Both the position numbers and the translations under genes were made by a program. This document shows, in pieces, positions 45,946 through 53,995 of a DNA stretch of 64,000 nucleotides. Where the stretch lies: positions 1 to 64,000 of the IMG/VR virus record IMGVR_UViG_3300005253_000050; one strand, 5' to 3'. This DNA is from a virus. Under the pieces are notes generated by a model. That model was not told the origin of the DNA and made no database searches. It saw nothing but the letters and a program-made list of their open reading frames with translations. The stretch's first letter is position 1, and the number at the start of each line of letters is the position of its first letter.

Positions 45946-46161
45946 ATGAATTGGACCGACAACGAAAGAGAAGACCTCGAGACGGCGACGATCCTCATTA
46001 GCGAATTCGCCCAGGAAATTCTGGCTGATCTCACACTCGGCGTGATAGTGGCCGGCTGCGGAGCGTTCTACCTCCCGGCCGTTGTCCTGGGCCACGTCCG
46101 TCGAGGCCTGCGGGACTTCCGCTCGGAGCTCAAAAAATGGAAGGAGCCGACTGATGGGTAG
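45946..46161 (+). CDS. Membrane-associated protein, 71 aa
   Basis: GAGGAGACGAGTGCG precedes the ATG. Residues 27-48 (LADLTLGVIVAGCGAFYLPAVV) form a hydrophobic segment; the tail is basic (RRGLRDFRSELKKWK). Unrecognised. Confidence 0.6.
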   Translation: MNWTDNEREDLETATILISEFAQEILADLTLGVIVAGCGAFYLPAVVLGHVRRGLRDFRSELKKWKEPTDG

Positions 46162-46603
46162 AGAAATCAGGATGGTGCCCAGGGGATGGGAGCATCCCAA
46201 GAATCGCGCCGGCGGCTACAGGTCACTTTTCAACAGCACCTACAAGGCCGCAGCCCAGGAGTGGTGGGATTGCGCGGAAGCGTACCACGCCAGGGATCTG
46301 GAAAGATTGCGCGAATTGGACGTCTATATGGGCGCTGATCCGGAGGAAGCGTTCGCCGAGCATCCATGGTACTGGGAATGGACCGACCGGCCGCCCAACC
46401 CCGAACATTACCGCCCCGAGTTTGACTCACCGGCTGATCATTTCCAGGTGTATGAGAACACCACCGAGGGCACACCCATCAGCCCTGTACTCGAAACCAA
46501 GGGTGACGTCGGTCAGTGGCTGATGGGTAACTGGGGATATTCCGAGGAAGAAGCCTTTGCGATCTGTGAAACTGGGTGGACGGCGAAGGGCCGCCGACTC
46601 TAA
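46154..46603 (+). CDS. Conserved phage protein of the WEHP..YRPEF type, 149 aa
   Basis: Segments MVPRGWEHPKNRAGGYRSLF, PPNPEHYRPEF, ADHFQVYENTTEGTPISPVL and GYSEEEAFAIC are conserved in many phage genomes as a protein of unknown function. Complete here. Confidence 0.7.
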   Translation: MGREIRMVPRGWEHPKNRAGGYRSLFNSTYKAAAQEWWDCAEAYHARDLERLRELDVYMGADPEEAFAEHPWYWEWTDRPPNPEHYRPEFDSPADHFQVYENTTEGTPISPVLETKGDVGQWLMGNWGYSEEEAFAICETGWTAKGRRL

Positions 46604-46617
46604 AAAAGGAGGAACCC

Positions 46618-46854
46618 ATGGGTGAGAAAACAATCGAGCCGAACGCGGACGGAGTGCTCTTGGTCAAGTGCGAGTGCGGCGCCACCATCGCTAGGCACGT
46701 GCACCAGACGCCTCCAAGATCTGGTGAGTTTTTCGAGGTGCTCTGTGTGTGCTGTAAGAAGCGCCGCCACGTCTTTATGACCAGGGACGGGAAGGTGTTC
46801 TACAACTCCAGCCCGTCCGAGCCCATCAACATGGGCGGAGGGTTTGAGGGATGA
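46618..46854 (+). CDS. Small zinc-binding-like protein, 78 aa
   Basis: AAAAAGGAGGAACCC is a very strong ribosome site. VKCECGATIARH and VLCVCCKKRRH give two cysteine pairs. Unrecognised. Confidence 0.6.
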   Translation: MGEKTIEPNADGVLLVKCECGATIARHVHQTPPRSGEFFEVLCVCCKKRRHVFMTRDGKVFYNSSPSEPINMGGGFEG

Positions 46855-47075
46855 GCGGCTCCGACCTTCGCCGCCTTCGGTGGGGCTTCGCGATGGACAG
46901 CGCCAGGAAGCTCGCCCGCCGTCTCGGCATCGCCCACTCCACCGTATACCGCAACGAGCAGCGCGCCCGAGTCACCGATTACGTTTCGGCCCGGGTCGCT
47001 GCGAACCCCCTCGCCTCCGCGTTCCTTCTCGGCATGACCGGGGATGCAGAGGCGGAACAACTGGAGTTGACCTGA
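46851..47075 (+). CDS. HTH protein, 74 aa
   Basis: ATGA overlap. SARKLARRLGIAHSTVYRNE is a good helix-turn-helix. The rest is helical and short. Probably a phage regulator. Confidence 0.55.
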   Translation: MSGSDLRRLRWGFAMDSARKLARRLGIAHSTVYRNEQRARVTDYVSARVAANPLASAFLLGMTGDAEAEQLELT

Positions 47076-47386
47076 TGTCCAGCCGCTCACTGGAAGAAAC
47101 GGTCGAGCTGATCAATGCCTGCTACGAGCAACACCGTGAAAATGAGGCGCGCTGGGAGAAAGAGGACCGCATGGACGAAGCCGAACTGCATTATTATCGG
47201 GCAGTTCAATGCATGAACTCGGCCATCGGATCCCTCCGTAGTTCAGCCAAGTGGTGGAGCGATATTGACCAGCTGCTGATGGCTAAGTTCTGTGAAGAAA
47301 AAGCCGTCTCGCTGGAAAACGGCAAGCCGCCGATGCGAGTTGAGTTTGTGCTGGCGGCCGAACTTCTCAAGGAGCAGACCCCATGA
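47075..47386 (+). CDS. Hypothetical helical protein, 103 aa
   Basis: TGATG junction. Charged helices (EETVELINACYEQHRENEAR) throughout. Overlaps the DHH gene as ATGA. Unrecognised. Confidence 0.6.
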   Translation: MSSRSLEETVELINACYEQHRENEARWEKEDRMDEAELHYYRAVQCMNSAIGSLRSSAKWWSDIDQLLMAKFCEEKAVSLENGKPPMRVEFVLAAELLKEQTP

Positions 47387-48288
47387 AAGACACCCGGAGC
47401 AGCAGAGAACCTCTGATCATCCACCACGCGGGGTGCGCGGACGGAATATGCGGCGCGTTGGTTTTGTGGCTCGGGCTGGGCCGTCGCGGGGCACTCCTGC
47501 CGGTTCAGTACGGGGACGCGCCGCCGGACATCAAGACCATCGAGGGCCGCGAGGTGTGGATCGTGGACTTCAGTTATCCACGGGGAATCCTCGAGGACAT
47601 GAACGCCGAGGCGTCGAACATCATGGTGCTTGATCACCACAAAACCGCGGCCGAGAACTGCGAAGGGCTGGACTTCTGCACGTTCGATTCGACCAGGAGC
47701 GGCGCGAAGATCGCCTATGATCTAATGCTTGGGTTGGGGCGTTTGCGTGGAGAGCCTCCCGACCTGGTGGACGTCCTCGGTGTCTTGGTGGCCTACGTGC
47801 AGGATCGGGACCTCTGGACCTGGGAGCTGAAAAACAGCAAGGAGATCTCGGCCTGGCTGGCGAGTTGGCCGCGGACGCTTGAGAGCTGGTACGAGCTGCT
47901 GTGCCGGGTGACCCACCTTGGTTTCGGGCGGATGGTGGGCGAAGGCCAGGCGCTCCTGCGGAACAACGACAACCTGATCAGCTCCATGGCGAAGCAGGCC
48001 GAGGCGGTGGACTGGATCCCGGAGTCCTGCCCGCCGCTGCGGGTGCTGCTGGTCAACAGCCCGGTGCTCCACTCCGAGCTCGCCGCGAAGCTCCTGGCCG
48101 CCCGCGAGTGCGACTTCGTGTGCGTCTGGCGGCGGACCAAGGACAAGTTCGTCTACAACCTGCGCTCGACCACGGTGGACGTGAGCCAGATCGCGCGGGC
48201 ACTCGGTGGGGGCGGGCACGCCAAGGCGGCCGGGTTCTCGAGCCCGTCCCGGCCCGCGCGGTTTTTCGTCACGGCGGAGAAGAGCTAG
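47383..48288 (+). CDS. DHH-family phosphoesterase, 301 aa
   Basis: Motif I HHAGCADGICGA (residues 14-25), IVDFSYPRGI, motif III LDHHKTA (DHH at 84-86) and the C-terminal DHHA1 glycine motif GGGGHAKAAGF are all present. The metal ligands are intact, so a Mn-dependent phosphodiesterase acting on short oligonucleotides or cyclic dinucleotides is expected. A second DHH domain occurs inside the 60048 fusion. Confidence 0.85.
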   Translation: MKDTRSSREPLIIHHAGCADGICGALVLWLGLGRRGALLPVQYGDAPPDIKTIEGREVWIVDFSYPRGILEDMNAEASNIMVLDHHKTAAENCEGLDFCTFDSTRSGAKIAYDLMLGLGRLRGEPPDLVDVLGVLVAYVQDRDLWTWELKNSKEISAWLASWPRTLESWYELLCRVTHLGFGRMVGEGQALLRNNDNLISSMAKQAEAVDWIPESCPPLRVLLVNSPVLHSELAAKLLAARECDFVCVWRRTKDKFVYNLRSTTVDVSQIARALGGGGHAKAAGFSSPSRPARFFVTAEKS

Positions 48289-48290
48289 CC

Positions 48291-48494
48291 ATGAAACTCA
48301 CACCGGAAAACAAGAAGCACATCGATGGGCCGGGCCAAGTCGATCTGCTCCGAAAGTGGCGGTTCGCGCCGTCTGGTGATCCATGGTTCCAGGGCGAGAC
48401 CGGGGACTACTGGGGAGAGCGGATCACTGAGCTCCGGGCCAAGAGCCCGGGCGGATACGTGGCCGCCTCGAAGCGGATCGGGTGGAGTTCATGA
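48291..48494 (+). CDS. Hypothetical protein, 67 aa
   Basis: GGCGGAGAAGAGC lies before the ATG. Contains DGPGQVDLLRKWRFAPSGDP, a pattern seen in short phage proteins next to nucleotide enzymes. Unrecognised. Confidence 0.6.
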   Translation: MKLTPENKKHIDGPGQVDLLRKWRFAPSGDPWFQGETGDYWGERITELRAKSPGGYVAASKRIGWSS

Positions 48495-48946
48495 CGACCT
48501 GCACCTACTGCGGAGGGCCCGGCGCCCCGAACCCCAGGGTGATGTGCTCGGCCTGCATTGACAGATTCATGGCCGCGACTGCCTCGCCCCCGCTGTCAGA
48601 AGAGAGTGCAGCCAAGCTCAACAAGTTTTTAGAGGACACCATGCCACGATCCAAAGACGCCATCATGATCTACGACGACCTCGAGGCCGACTGTCCGGTG
48701 GAGCCCGGGATGCGCGAGAAGATGCTGGAGCACTACGATTCCATCATGGCCACCGTTCCACCTGGCGCCGTCCAGGTGTTTGTGTGCGGCCCGAGCACCA
48801 GCCCGTGCGGCCCCAACCGCGACGACCACGTCTGGGACGACGAGGTGGAGTTCACCGACAGCGCGGGCAAGAATTGCGGCGGCTCGGTGGCGTGCTCGAG
48901 GTGCGGGTTGCCCGCGATGGACTACGACATCTGGAACGCCCCATGA
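48491..48946 (+). CDS. Zinc-ribbon protein, 151 aa
   Basis: TCTYCGGPGAPNPRVMCSAC at the N-terminus is a zinc-ribbon; a second C-terminal set (NCGGSVACSRCGLPAMDY) resembles phage proteins ending in a similar CSRCG-x-x-A-x-D block. Function unknown. Confidence 0.65.
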   Translation: MTTCTYCGGPGAPNPRVMCSACIDRFMAATASPPLSEESAAKLNKFLEDTMPRSKDAIMIYDDLEADCPVEPGMREKMLEHYDSIMATVPPGAVQVFVCGPSTSPCGPNRDDHVWDDEVEFTDSAGKNCGGSVACSRCGLPAMDYDIWNAP

Positions 48947-49179
48947 AAAAGCCTCGCCCACCCCGCCCCGGGCAGGTCTACTGGAACGAGCGCAACAAGA
49001 GCATGGCAACCATCTACGAGGTGAGCGACGGGATGATCCGTGCGACCGTCTCCCAGGTTGATGACCAGGCCCGACCGCGTATCAAGCCCCCTCGCCGGTT
49101 CTTTTCCATCGCCTGGCGGCAGGGCGTCCCGGAGCACTGCACGCTGCAATACGATCCGCCCAAGAGGAACGGCGAATGA
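48943..49179 (+). CDS. Small basic protein, 78 aa
   Basis: ATGA overlap. Begins KKPRPPRPGQVYWNERNKSM and is beta-rich and basic. Unrecognised. Confidence 0.55.
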   Translation: MKKPRPPRPGQVYWNERNKSMATIYEVSDGMIRATVSQVDDQARPRIKPPRRFFSIAWRQGVPEHCTLQYDPPKRNGE

Positions 49180-49694
49180 CGACGGCCCTCGCGATCCGAC
49201 CGACCCCGCCCGTGATCGAGTTCCGTCGTTGCACCGGGCACTGCTGCGATCCGGTCACCATCCAAGCCGGGCCCTACTACCACCTCCGCCGCGTCTTTGA
49301 TGGAATGGTCGGTGACGTGGAGTGGATTGCAGACAACCTGATTTATGTCGGGTGGCGTTCGCCGGCGAACGGAGGGTGGGTCGAGCGCGGGAATCACGAA
49401 TACAGCTGCCCTCACTTTGACAAGCGCGACCGCCGGTGTCTCATCTACGGCCAAGGCAAGCGCTCGTTGATGTGCCGCACTCACCCCAATTATGGGCGCG
49501 GGCCGTGGAAGGTGTGCCTGCACGAAGGCTGCACCCGGCGGACGATGGTGCTCGACATGAACACCCGGGGCATGCCTCGCTGGCTGTTCCCCGACCTTTG
49601 GAACGAGGACTGGGACCGCTGGGTGGCCTTCGAGGAGGACGTCTGCCGGCCCGAGTGGGGCGCCGACGCAATGCCGCCGGGCCATGACGAATAG
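49176..49694 (+). CDS. CxGxCC-type metal-binding protein, 172 aa
   Basis: CTGHCCDP near the N-terminus, then SCPHFDKRDRRCLIYG and RSLMCRTHPNYG, follow the cysteine pattern of YkgJ/UPF0153 zinc- or iron-chelating proteins. Further CLHEGCTRR cysteines follow. A metal-binding enzyme accessory role is inferred from that resemblance. Confidence 0.6.
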   Translation: MTTALAIRPTPPVIEFRRCTGHCCDPVTIQAGPYYHLRRVFDGMVGDVEWIADNLIYVGWRSPANGGWVERGNHEYSCPHFDKRDRRCLIYGQGKRSLMCRTHPNYGRGPWKVCLHEGCTRRTMVLDMNTRGMPRWLFPDLWNEDWDRWVAFEEDVCRPEWGADAMPPGHDE

Positions 49695-49703
49695 AGGAGA
49701 ACG

Positions 49704-49988
49704 ATGACAAGAAGCTGGATCAACGCCGTCCGCAGGTTATTGAAGTGCAGGAAGCTCAAGCCAGGCGAGAAGATAGGCGCGCGCCTCCGCATCCCGGATC
49801 CACCCCCGCCGAAACAGCGCCCCCCAGAGTACTGGCAGCCCGCGCCCGACGGAACAAAGGTCGAGGAGACCACGACCGTCGAGCATGAGGGTGGACGCGT
49901 TCGCGTCACCACTGGGCAGATAATCACGACACCCGACGGGGAACGATTCCCCGGGCGGGTGGACGTCGAAGAGGGAACGGAGCACTAG
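49704..49988 (+). CDS. Hypothetical protein, 94 aa
   Basis: AGAGGAGAACG precedes the ATG. Basic N-terminus, Pro-rich middle (RIPDPPPPKQRPPEYWQP), beta-rich end. Unrecognised. Confidence 0.55.
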   Translation: MTRSWINAVRRLLKCRKLKPGEKIGARLRIPDPPPPKQRPPEYWQPAPDGTKVEETTTVEHEGGRVRVTTGQIITTPDGERFPGRVDVEEGTEH

Positions 49989-50306
49989 ATGCCTATCGAC
50001 TTCGATTCCATCGACTACAAGATCAATAGCTTCCTGGACTTCTGGGAAAAGTCCGGGCGGGATCCGGACGAGCTGCGCGTCGACAATTGGCAGATCCACA
50101 CCCCGGGTTGCGCGGGCGACTTCGGGTGCTGCTCGAAAAGCTACGACCTGGCCACGCTGGTCGACGCGCTCTACGAATTGACCGGGCGGAAAGAGCCGCC
50201 ATTCAAAAAGAAGGAGAGAAGAGATGCCGAAACTGACCCGGATTCGAACTGCCAAGCTGACGCTGTCGAAACACCGCCGGATGGTGATGTGCCGGCGGGT
50301 GCTTGA
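49989..50306 (+). CDS. Hypothetical protein, 105 aa
   Basis: Starts directly after the previous stop. Acidic, with CAGDFGCCSK cysteines. Its last 83 bases overlap the next gene in another frame; beyond KKKERR the tail is acidic and unlike the rest. Unrecognised. Confidence 0.55.
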   Translation: MPIDFDSIDYKINSFLDFWEKSGRDPDELRVDNWQIHTPGCAGDFGCCSKSYDLATLVDALYELTGRKEPPFKKKERRDAETDPDSNCQADAVETPPDGDVPAGA

Positions 50307-50487
50307 GAAGGTGGCCGCCGGTTTTTCCTACATGGACGCCCTCGCCAAGGTGATCTCGAAGCACAAGATCCTGGGCGGCGACATGCTGGCGCTGACCAAG
50401 GACGTCTTCCGCTTGGCTGTGCGCCGCCGGCAGCTGACCAAGAAAAAGTCGCGCGCGATCATGGCTGAGGTCCTGGGGACAGGATGA
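50224..50487 (+). CDS. Small basic helical protein, 87 aa
   Basis: AAGAAGGAGAGAAG precedes the ATG, which lies 83 bases inside the previous gene. The product is strongly basic and helical (KLTLSKHRRMVMCRRVLEKV). Nucleic-acid binding is possible. Unrecognised. Confidence 0.6.
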   Translation: MPKLTRIRTAKLTLSKHRRMVMCRRVLEKVAAGFSYMDALAKVISKHKILGGDMLALTKDVFRLAVRRRQLTKKKSRAIMAEVLGTG

Positions 50488-50753
50488 AGTGCCCTCGGTG
50501 CAAACTCTATCACTCCTGGGCGTGGACCAGGGATGGACGACTGGGGGATCCACCGTTTGAGGAAGAGTGCAACGACGACGAAGGCGGCGGTCACTTTGAG
50601 TTGGTGGATCACGACCTGTTCCACATCGACGGCGTGAAGATGTTTCGCTGCGTGTCTTGCGGATCCACCACCTTCACCGCTGGCCAGGCGGCCTACCAGA
50701 CGGTCCTGAAATGCGTTCGTTGCGGATGGGAGGCGACGGTCCACGACGGTTGA
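50484..50753 (+). CDS. Zinc-ribbon protein, 89 aa
   Basis: KCPRCKLYHSW at the start and FRCVSCGSTTF..KCVRCGWEATV later give two to three cysteine pairs. Its stop codon overlaps the -35 of the next promoter. Unrecognised. Confidence 0.6.
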   Translation: MKCPRCKLYHSWAWTRDGRLGDPPFEEECNDDEGGGHFELVDHDLFHIDGVKMFRCVSCGSTTFTAGQAAYQTVLKCVRCGWEATVHDG

Positions 50754-50777
50754 CACCGCCGCCCGATCTCCCATACT
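50750..50777 (+). promoter_or_regulatory. Promoter of the packaging operon, leaderless
   Basis: A perfect TTGACA (50750-50755), 16-base spacer and CATACT (50772-50777, 4 of 6). The next ATG begins six bases after the -10 without a ribosome site. Confidence 0.5.
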
Positions 50778-50783
50778 CGGCCG

Positions 50784-50963
50784 ATGTCGTTCTCTCAATA
50801 CAGAATAATTTACAAAGTCGGATCTCTCGAGTTCACATGGATTCGATCTGGGACGTCCAGGGATCGGGTCGTCGAGCTCGCAGAACGCGCGCTTAAAGAC
50901 GCGCATCACGGCAACGCGGAGCTGGTCTCCGTGGAGCGCCTGGAGGCACATAATGGCAGATGA
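50784..50963 (+). CDS. Small protein, 59 aa
   Basis: Leaderless start at 50784. Product MSFSQYRIIYKVGSLEFTWI then RDRVVELAERALKDAHHGNA has a beta-hairpin and helix. First gene of the packaging operon; overlaps the next by 11 bases. Too short for ordinary length filters. Unrecognised. Confidence 0.55.
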   Translation: MSFSQYRIIYKVGSLEFTWIRSGTSRDRVVELAERALKDAHHGNAELVSVERLEAHNGR

Positions 50964-51273
50964 AAAAGAAACAGACACCACCGAGCCGGTGGACGAACTA
51001 CAGGCGCTCGAGGATATCGAATCTCGATTGGCCGACGTGCAAACCCGCCTCGCCACCCTGCTGCAGCAGTTGGCCGACGGAAAATCCATCGGTGGCGCCC
51101 TCGTTGGCTACCCTGGGCCATGGACGGCCGAGCGGCGGCAGGAGTTCGAGGCGATCGTAAAGAGCCACGACAAGACCACAGGGTCGCTGTGGGAGGCCCT
51201 CAGCGAGGCGGGCTACGAGGTGATCGAGCTGCCCGAGGCCGTTTACGGCGCGCTGAGCCCAGAAACCAGATGA
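50953..51273 (+). CDS. Hypothetical protein, 106 aa
   Basis: GGAGGCACATA precedes the ATG. Acidic coiled-coil-like N-terminus (ELQALEDIESRLADVQTRLA), then WTAERRQEFEAIVKSHD. Unrecognised; could be a terminase accessory by position. Confidence 0.55.
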   Translation: MADEKETDTTEPVDELQALEDIESRLADVQTRLATLLQQLADGKSIGGALVGYPGPWTAERRQEFEAIVKSHDKTTGSLWEALSEAGYEVIELPEAVYGALSPETR

Positions 51274-51509
51274 CTCCCGCGGAGCACATCCATGGATCCC
51301 TGACCGCGGCCCTGGCCCTCAGGCTCGCCGGCAAGCCTGGCCGTTCGGCCGCCTTCGTGCTCGCTGCCGCCGTCCCGGTGCTCACGGGCCGGATCGATTG
51401 GGCTGGGGTCCAGGTGGTGGCCTCGGGGTGGCTATCCATGGCCACAGAAAACGTGATAACCTCGGGGCATGCCCAGGCCCCGATCAAAGACCCCCCGCGG
51501 CCACGCTGA
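51270..51509 (+). CDS. Small hydrophobic protein, 79 aa
   Basis: ATGA overlap. Hydrophobic segments SLTAALALRLAG and AAFVLAAAVPVLTG suggest weak membrane association. Its last 41 bases overlap the terminase start. Unrecognised. Confidence 0.5.
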   Translation: MTPAEHIHGSLTAALALRLAGKPGRSAAFVLAAAVPVLTGRIDWAGVQVVASGWLSMATENVITSGHAQAPIKDPPRPR

Positions 51510-53169
51510 TATTTCCCTGCCGACCGTCCCCCCGCCCCAGCTCGCGGACGCCAAGAAGCTGAAAGAGCAGCACGTCGAGGCGGCGCGGGAGGACATCAAC
51601 GCCTTCATCGAGTACGTCTTCGAGCACTACGACAAGAACACGAAAAAGACACGGCCGTTTGTCCAGGGGTGGATGCATAAGCAGTGGCAGGCACTGATGT
51701 CTAACCACTCGAGATTGTTGATAATTGCGCCGAGGAGCCACGGGAAAACCTCGCAATGTATCGCCCGGGCCCTCTACGAGCTCGGTCGCGATCCCAACCA
51801 CCTGATCAAAATCATTTCGCAGAGTGATGCCAAGGCCGTCAAGCGCCTCTCGATGATCCGCGCGCATATGAAGGACAACAAGCGGCTGCACGACGTGTTC
51901 CCGCACCTGAAGCTCGACGAGCTCACCGAGGCCAACAAGCACCAGGTCACCGTGAAGAGATCCGCGCGGATGGCCGACCCGTCCATCGAGGCCCTCGGAA
52001 TCACGAGCAGCGCCTCCGGCGACCGAGCCACGATCCTCCTGGCCGACGACGTGGTGGACCGGCGCAACTCGATCACATTGCCGAAAGTTCGCCAGCAGAT
52101 CAAGGACGCCTGGGACGACTGGGTCAACTTATTGGGAGGCGACGGCGGACAGATTTGGTACATCGCCACCCTCTGGCACCAGGCCGCGCTGACCCACGAC
52201 CTCATGGCCAATCCCGAGTGGGCGGTGGCGTGGTACGAGATTACTAAGGCGATGGGGTGCTACGTCAAGATCCCCGACGGGCGCGAGCACAAGGCCGACT
52301 ATCCGCTCTGGGGGTGGGATCCACAGTGCAAGGTGCACCCGAGCCCCGATGAGTCCGTCCCGGTCGAACCGCCCCCCGAGCCAGCGATGAACAGCGTGAC
52401 GTGCCACTGCGGCCCGTGGACGACGCGCAAGCTGCAGCGTCGCCGCCGCGAGCTGGGCCCGCGGAAGTTCGCCCGCGGGTTTTCCAACCGGCCGATGTCT
52501 GAGGGCGAGTTGAAGATCGACCCTGACTGGATTCGTACCTACACCGAAGAGCCAGGCGACGACTGGTTCTGGTACGTCAGCCTCGACACCGCGGAATCCC
52601 AGGGCCAGCAGGCCGCTTGGACGGGGGTCGTGATTGCGGCAGTGAACCCGGCGAACGGGCACCTGAGAATTTGGGACGCGTTCCACGTCAAGATGAAGTT
52701 TCCCGACCGAGTGAAGCTGGTGATCGATCTCTACAACGAGCACCTTCCGGAGCTGGTCATAATCGAGCGCGCCGGCGGCGGCATCTCGTTGTCGGAGCAT
52801 CTCATCGAAAACACCTCGATCCCGATCTTCGGGATGCCGACGAAGACCAAAGGCGGCCACTCGAAAGATGAGCGCCTGGAGTCGACCACGCCCAGGTTGG
52901 CCAACGGGCAGATCACATTCGCCCCCGAGCTGGATCCCACGGAGGGCCTCGTCGGCCTCGACCGCGGCGACCTGCTCTCGGAGCTGCTCGAGTGGGGATC
53001 CTACCCCACGAAGGACATCGCGGACGCGTTCGCGCATTTGGCGCGCTACTGTGCTATCAAACACCCATGCGCGTGGGACGAGGGCCCCGACGGAGTGCAC
53101 GCCGGGATGAGCCTGGCGAGCCGGCGGGCGCGCGATGACGACTGCATGACCGTTACCCTGATTGGCTGA
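51469..53169 (+). CDS. terL: Terminase large subunit, 566 aa
   Basis: ATPase: Walker A APRSHGKT (87-94), Walker B ILLADDVVD (189-197). Nuclease: YVSLDTAESQG (first Asp near 360), LVIIERAGGGISL and GRDLLSEL-type residues near DRGDLLSELLEW, followed by DIADAFAHLARY with the final Asp. All are in order for a full-length packaging motor, which cuts concatemers and pumps DNA through the portal. Confidence 0.93.
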   Translation: MPRPRSKTPRGHADISLPTVPPPQLADAKKLKEQHVEAAREDINAFIEYVFEHYDKNTKKTRPFVQGWMHKQWQALMSNHSRLLIIAPRSHGKTSQCIARALYELGRDPNHLIKIISQSDAKAVKRLSMIRAHMKDNKRLHDVFPHLKLDELTEANKHQVTVKRSARMADPSIEALGITSSASGDRATILLADDVVDRRNSITLPKVRQQIKDAWDDWVNLLGGDGGQIWYIATLWHQAALTHDLMANPEWAVAWYEITKAMGCYVKIPDGREHKADYPLWGWDPQCKVHPSPDESVPVEPPPEPAMNSVTCHCGPWTTRKLQRRRRELGPRKFARGFSNRPMSEGELKIDPDWIRTYTEEPGDDWFWYVSLDTAESQGQQAAWTGVVIAAVNPANGHLRIWDAFHVKMKFPDRVKLVIDLYNEHLPELVIIERAGGGISLSEHLIENTSIPIFGMPTKTKGGHSKDERLESTTPRLANGQITFAPELDPTEGLVGLDRGDLLSELLEWGSYPTKDIADAFAHLARYCAIKHPCAWDEGPDGVHAGMSLASRRARDDDCMTVTLIG

Positions 53170-53172
53170 ACA

Positions 53173-53508
53173 ATGAACCCCTGGATCCCCATTGCCGTCT
53201 CCATCTCCTCCTCTGTCATCATGGCGCTGATCGGCTTCATCGTGAAACGAGAACTGGGTCGCGTCGCATCCGACACTGCCGATCTCAAGAAGGCCAACGC
53301 GGCCGAGGCGAAGGAGCGGAAGGAGGCGTTGGAAAAGATGGCGGCCGACACCAAGGCCTTCACGCAGGCCTGCGACGACAAATACCTGAGCAAGGAGCTC
53401 TTTAACAGCCTGGAGGTATCTCGCAAAGAAGTTGACCAACTTCGGCGCGAGGCCGACGGGCGACTGGAGGGCCTGATTAAAGACCTCATTTCAAGGCACG
53501 GAGGGTAA
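53173..53508 (+). CDS. Membrane-anchored coiled-coil protein, 111 aa
   Basis: One N-terminal span (residues 4-25, WIPIAVSISSSVIMALIGFI) then a long charged coiled coil (30-108). This is the layout of inner-membrane spanins or holin-associated proteins, but it sits in the packaging operon. Function undecided. Confidence 0.55.
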   Translation: MNPWIPIAVSISSSVIMALIGFIVKRELGRVASDTADLKKANAAEAKERKEALEKMAADTKAFTQACDDKYLSKELFNSLEVSRKEVDQLRREADGRLEGLIKDLISRHGG

Positions 53509-53509
53509 G

Positions 53510-53995
53510 GTGGAGCACAGCGTGACAGGAAAGATAAACCTCCTGGCGACCATAGCGCCGTCGTCGGTGAGGGAGATCAGGGCGACCAGACGGATGAACC
53601 AGCTGAAGGGCCAGGCGAGCGATACGCTCGAGGGGCTGCTCCGGCCGCTGGTGCTGGTGGTGGACGACGACAAGGAGTTCCGCGGCATCCTTCATGCCCA
53701 CCTCCAGGCATCGGAGCTATGCAGGGCGGTGGCGGTCGCGTCGGCGACAGAGGCGCTGGGCGTGCTCACGCGCGACCCGGTGCAGCTGGTGGTGACCGAC
53801 TTCCACATGCCGGTGATGGATGGGGTGGCGCTCCTGCGCGTGGTCAAGAAACGGTGGCCGGGGGTGATCCGGGTGCTGATGTCTGGGAGTCACGCCTCGG
53901 CGGTCCCAAGGAACGAGCTGATGGCGAAGTTCCTCCGGAAGCACGAGAGCCTGATGGTGATGACGGACGCCTTGCTAGGGCTGATCCCGATCTGA
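53510..53995 (+). CDS. CheY-like receiver-domain protein, 161 aa
   Basis: GTG start. After about 45 basic residues a receiver domain follows: LVLVVDDDKEFRGILHAHLQ (acid pocket), VVTDFHMPVMDG (phosphoacceptor Asp of VTD), VLMSGS (Ser in place of the usual Thr/Ser) and a KFL Lys. All catalytic positions of a response regulator appear present, with no output domain. It lies between the terminase and portal genes, an unusual place. Whether it is phosphorylated by a host kinase is unknown. Confidence 0.75.
   Translation: MEHSVTGKINLLATIAPSSVREIRATRRMNQLKGQASDTLEGLLRPLVLVVDDDKEFRGILHAHLQASELCRAVAVASATEALGVLTRDPVQLVVTDFHMPVMDGVALLRVVKKRWPGVIRVLMSGSHASAVPRNELMAKFLRKHESLMVMTDALLGLIPI

Noticed and set aside
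45745-46161. Toxin-antitoxin pair (RHH protein plus next gene)
   Set aside because: The following product is a short membrane protein with no RelE/ParE or PIN features, so only the RHH protein can be supported.
52129-53439. 436-codon minus-strand frame opposite the terminase
   Set aside because: Fully antisense to motifs of the large terminase; composition is Arg/Gly/His-rich with no family features.
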